From contig DF237114.1 of assembly GCA_000708835.1 (NCBI GenBank), positions 99,624 to 163,623 on the forward strand: a stretch of DNA of 64,000 nucleotides, in the 5' to 3' direction. Below the pieces are notes generated by a model. The model worked only from the letters and a program-made list of their open reading frames with translations, ran no database searches and was not told the DNA's origin. Position 1 is the first letter of the stretch; every line of letters begins with the position of its first letter. The position numbers and the translations under genes were made by a program. Of the stretch, positions 61,501-64,000 are shown piece by piece. Source of the DNA: Klebsormidium nitens. Lineage: Eukaryota; Streptophyta; Klebsormidiophyceae; Klebsormidiales; Klebsormidiaceae.

Positions 61501-62734
61501 AGCGGAGATTTCAGGAGGAGGCTCGTTATTCAACCCCAATGTTACATTAGCGAAGATCTCAGAAGGTGTTCTGTAGGAGTGACGACAGGCAGGGGACAAG
61601 AACAGTCCCCTGGGGGGTTGCGCAGACAAACTCTTCCCATACGGAGAAAGCTTATGAGTTGAGAGTATATTGGATGATGGGCTACTAGGCAATCACCCGT
61701 AAGCGCCCCTCCACAAAGTCCACACCTTTCTTAGCCATTTGATTGAGGGCAAAGACGAGAGGACTTTGAGATCATTCTATGCAACAACCCATAAGAATAC
61801 TGGCTTTGTTCCATGAGAAAAGTCCGAAACAAAAGCTTTGAGGCACCCATCTGGCTGCAAGAAAGTCGAAGTTGATAGAGCTGTCGATCGTCTGTGCCAG
61901 GCTTTGAGTGGCCTGGTGTGTGTAGAACTTCTCAAGGCCGTTCACTTGGACGATGCTCTGCAGCCTTGCAAGGACCCCAGGCACGTGCCCTGCACACATG
62001 CCGACAAGATGAAAGTGAAAATGATGTCAGAAATGTTGCAAAAAGAAGCAACTGTGTAACACATGACCTTCCCAAGAATCCACATAGGGGAAAGTAACGT
62101 CAACCAAGCTGGATTACTACGGCTGTATGACTTTCTACCAGACGAAGCTCTATAGAAGCTGGTTAGTTGCGCTGTAACAGATTTGGTTGAGAGCGCAAAC
62201 TTCCCGCGATTTTGCAGTAAGGCAGCATCTTCCCCCTTGCTCACAGACGATTTACATCACAAAGAGACCCTTCTTTCTCTGCCGCATCTCAACATCAAAG
62301 ACAAGTAAAAGGACTTCCAAGGAGCCCTTTGGTTCTCAACAATGATGAAGAGACAAGACAGCATCGCTGATTGCCTGCAGCACAAAGACCTGCATCAAAG
62401 GAGATGTTCTAGACACGGGTCTGCAAACAGCATGCGGCATACAGCCACACTTTGACCTCGCCCAATCAAAACAGGTCTCACCTTGATGCTGCTGACTCCT
62501 GCCAGGCTGAGTCCCCGAATACTGTTGAACCCCCTGCTGTCCCAGCGGAGAATGCTGGCCCGTACCAGGATACTGTTGGAACGAGCCCCCTCCCTGAAGT
62601 GGCATGGACAGCTGTCCCAGAGCTGTCTGTGGCCGCGCGCCATGGCTGGCGGACATTTGGAGGCCATTGCTTTCGACCAGTGGCTGCGGCGGCTGCGCAG
62701 GACCGCCCGCCTTCAGCTTACTCGCGAAACCCAT
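58594..62734 (-). CDS. VWA-domain protein with Gln/Gly-rich N-terminus
   Basis: Exons: 62734-62482, 61989-61847, 60934-60669, 59920-59650, 58794-58594; phases close to 377 residues. Start MGFASKLKAGGPAQPPQP is preferred over an upstream ATG at 62761 because family members start with such a GxxSKLK segment. A Gln/Pro/Gly/Ser-rich linker follows, then LQSIVQVNGLEKFY and LAARW, then the VWA domain. MIDAS residues are visible: VDDSSSMS (DxSxS), SGLTPL-type Thr in GLTPLAGS, and ITDGEPTD. The ending GAIDPSYDEMD is a strong family mark. Close relatives, as I know them, are fungal and oomycete VWA proteins of the form Gln-rich linker plus VWA. VWA domains bind ligands through Mg; the partner is unknown. 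Upstream of GMPKELAID there are 16 extra residues relative to that family. Confidence 0.9.
60957..61130 (+). mobile_element. MITE-like element, copy B (VWA gene intron)
   Basis: Second copy of the element at 4211-4388, same orientation in the window but antisense to its host gene. Ends are TTTGGCGATTAACC and, on the other strand, TTTGGCTGCTAACC (11 of 14). It sits in the intron between the second and third VWA exons, outside splice sites. Confidence 0.7.
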
Positions 62735-64000
62735 GTTTTCTTCCTGCTGAGAATGTAGCACGAGCGATTGAAAGAAGCGCTGGTTGCGGCAGGCGGTTTG
62801 CTTGGAGCGCTGAACGCGAGAAGCTGCTGCCTAATAGAGGGGCCCTCGTTGCAGCGAGCTCTGCAGCCGCTCAGAAATGAGACCTTGGCCCCAGAGAGCT
62901 TCGAGAAAACTTTGCACTTGAGAGGATGGGTCGGTGGCAGGTCAAGGAGACGGCTTCAATCAGGTTGTCAGCGTCTGCTAGAGATTTTACTGGAGAATTC
63001 TACGTTTTGCGCACCATTCATTGATAGGTACTGAGCTCAGTGAGAGAGCCGAGAGCCAGCGCTCAGTGGAATGCAGTCTTTGGACTCTGGAGTCACTCTT
63101 GAACATCAGCATTAGCCTTAAAACAGGTAAGTACCGTATGAGGAGGTACGGTACTTTGGGGGAGTTCTTGATTCGGATGGTGACCACCCAGCCGTCTGTC
63201 AAAAGATCCCTCTCCGGAAAGATCCTTCTGCTTGTGGCAGCGCGACCCTTGCCATTGGACTAGGTAATTGTGATTGGTCGCAGCCGGCAAAAGTAGAGTA
63301 TGTAACTTCACTAGTTTCAACTGCAACGTAGGCATGACATCACCGGTACCTACAGTGAACAGTGCGGCGGTACGCTACCGTGTCAAAAATGGTCTGTACC
63401 GTGCAGTGCTCAACCGGGCACTCAACTGCCGGCCGACTCATGGCAGAGTACGGTAGCTGTCGACATCCATGTCGACATCTGATCGACTTTTCTCGCGACA
63501 GCTCGATCAGCCAGGGGCCACTAGACGTGACGGCGGCCTCTGTACTATGTACCGTAGTCTGTACGGCCCGCCGGGGGGTTCACCATCTGTTCAATGGCAT
63601 TATTTCTACGGCCCAGATTCCGCGCGCGTGCCGAACGGCATATCAACGGCGTCGATAGCAACCGGCACGTCTCTCCGGGGGCGAGAACCGTCAATGTGCC
63701 GGTAAGTTGGACCGTGTACCGTAGAGGAATCTCGGGTCGGGACCCCCTGCTGGGTGTGTTGCGCGGAAGTGGATCGGCTGGGCGCCGAGAGGTCGATTTA
63801 GGGCCCGGGCCGGCCGGGGAGGTTAACAGTCTGACCCAACTCAAGACCAGACCCCGCCGGACGGGACCGTCAACCTAGTGTCCGGGGATAGTTCACGAGT
63901 AGACTGGGAAAAGGGCCCGGAATGACCAAAGCGTCTATTTAAGGAGAAGTCGCCCAGCCGCTGTGATATAACCTCCACTAACTAGCAAGTAGCCCGGCCA
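62735..64000. other. Upstream region of VWA gene to window end
   Basis: About 1.3 kb without a recognised gene. From about 63130 to 63725 there are many GTACCG/TACGGTA words. AGGAGGTACGGTACTTT at 63141-63157 is identical to 37381-37397 in a kinase intron. GC content rises toward the end. Open frames there lack family motifs. Confidence 0.5.
63130..63725. repeat. GTACCGTA/TACGGTAC word cluster
   Basis: GTACCG or its complement occurs near 63131, 63147, 63346, 63369, 63398, 63449, 63548, 63559 and 63715. The words are palindrome-like but not in regular tandem. Similar words are seen around 37371-37430 and 18060-18110, suggesting a dispersed repeat family. Confidence 0.5.

Noticed and set aside
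1-64000. Prokaryotic defence system, CRISPR or prophage
   Set aside because: Spliced nuclear genes throughout; no repeat-spacer arrays, integrases or phage genes.

Overview
This is eukaryotic nuclear DNA, most likely from a streptophyte (charophyte-grade) green alga such as Klebsormidium; the clade call is inference. All recognisable genes are split by GT-AG introns. The gene set mixes plant and plastid families (a PyrP2-type riboflavin phosphatase, a RUS/DUF647 protein, an AT5G03900-type plastid protein, a double-DUF642 cell-wall protein) with families better known in fungi, other algae or bacteria (a FARBE-like VWA protein with a C-terminal PSYDE motif, a GAF/LOV-like hybrid histidine kinase). 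There are no rRNA genes, CRISPR arrays or bacterial operons.

Layout: DUF642 protein (+, window start to 6827); SnoaL/NTF2-like small protein (-, 12729 to 9973); mitochondrial ribosomal protein uL24m (+, 13869-16566); PyrP2-like HAD phosphatase (+, 18853-21176); RUS/DUF647 (-, 29155 to 22873); GAF/LOV-like/histidine kinase/pseudo-receiver/receiver protein (+, 30914-43514); ORC5 (-, 49108 to about 45600); AT5G03900-type plastid membrane protein (+, 51042-57204); VWA protein (-, 62734 to 58594). Strands nearly alternate, giving four convergent and three divergent gaps. For seven genes the reading frame could be closed across introns by hand: uL24m 216 aa, PyrP2 397, RUS 632, histidine kinase 1192, AT5G03900-type 595, VWA 377, and DUF642 from its first visible exon. 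ORC5 lacks its last exon and the SnoaL-like gene lacks one middle exon. The genes serve separate housekeeping or signalling roles (organelle translation, riboflavin synthesis, replication licensing, wall, sensing) and do not look like a functional cluster.

The most unusual feature is structural. At 12 exon edges in four of the nine genes, the edge (splice site plus about 15-115 bp of exon) is repeated one to three times inside the neighbouring intron, at steps of about 80-300 bp and usually 110-185 bp. I call these exon-edge echoes. Seven of the eight internal exon edges that flank introns 2-6 of the RUS gene were checked and show them; two edges of DUF642, two of the histidine kinase and one of the AT5G03900-type gene do too. 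Some echoes keep a working-looking GT or AG and others have lost it. Other points of interest are a LOV-like PAS domain whose photoactive cysteine position is serine, a likely GC-AG intron in the same gene, CATGCA/TATA-rich islands that fall in all four convergent gaps, and a MITE-like 175-bp element present in introns of two genes at opposite ends of the window.
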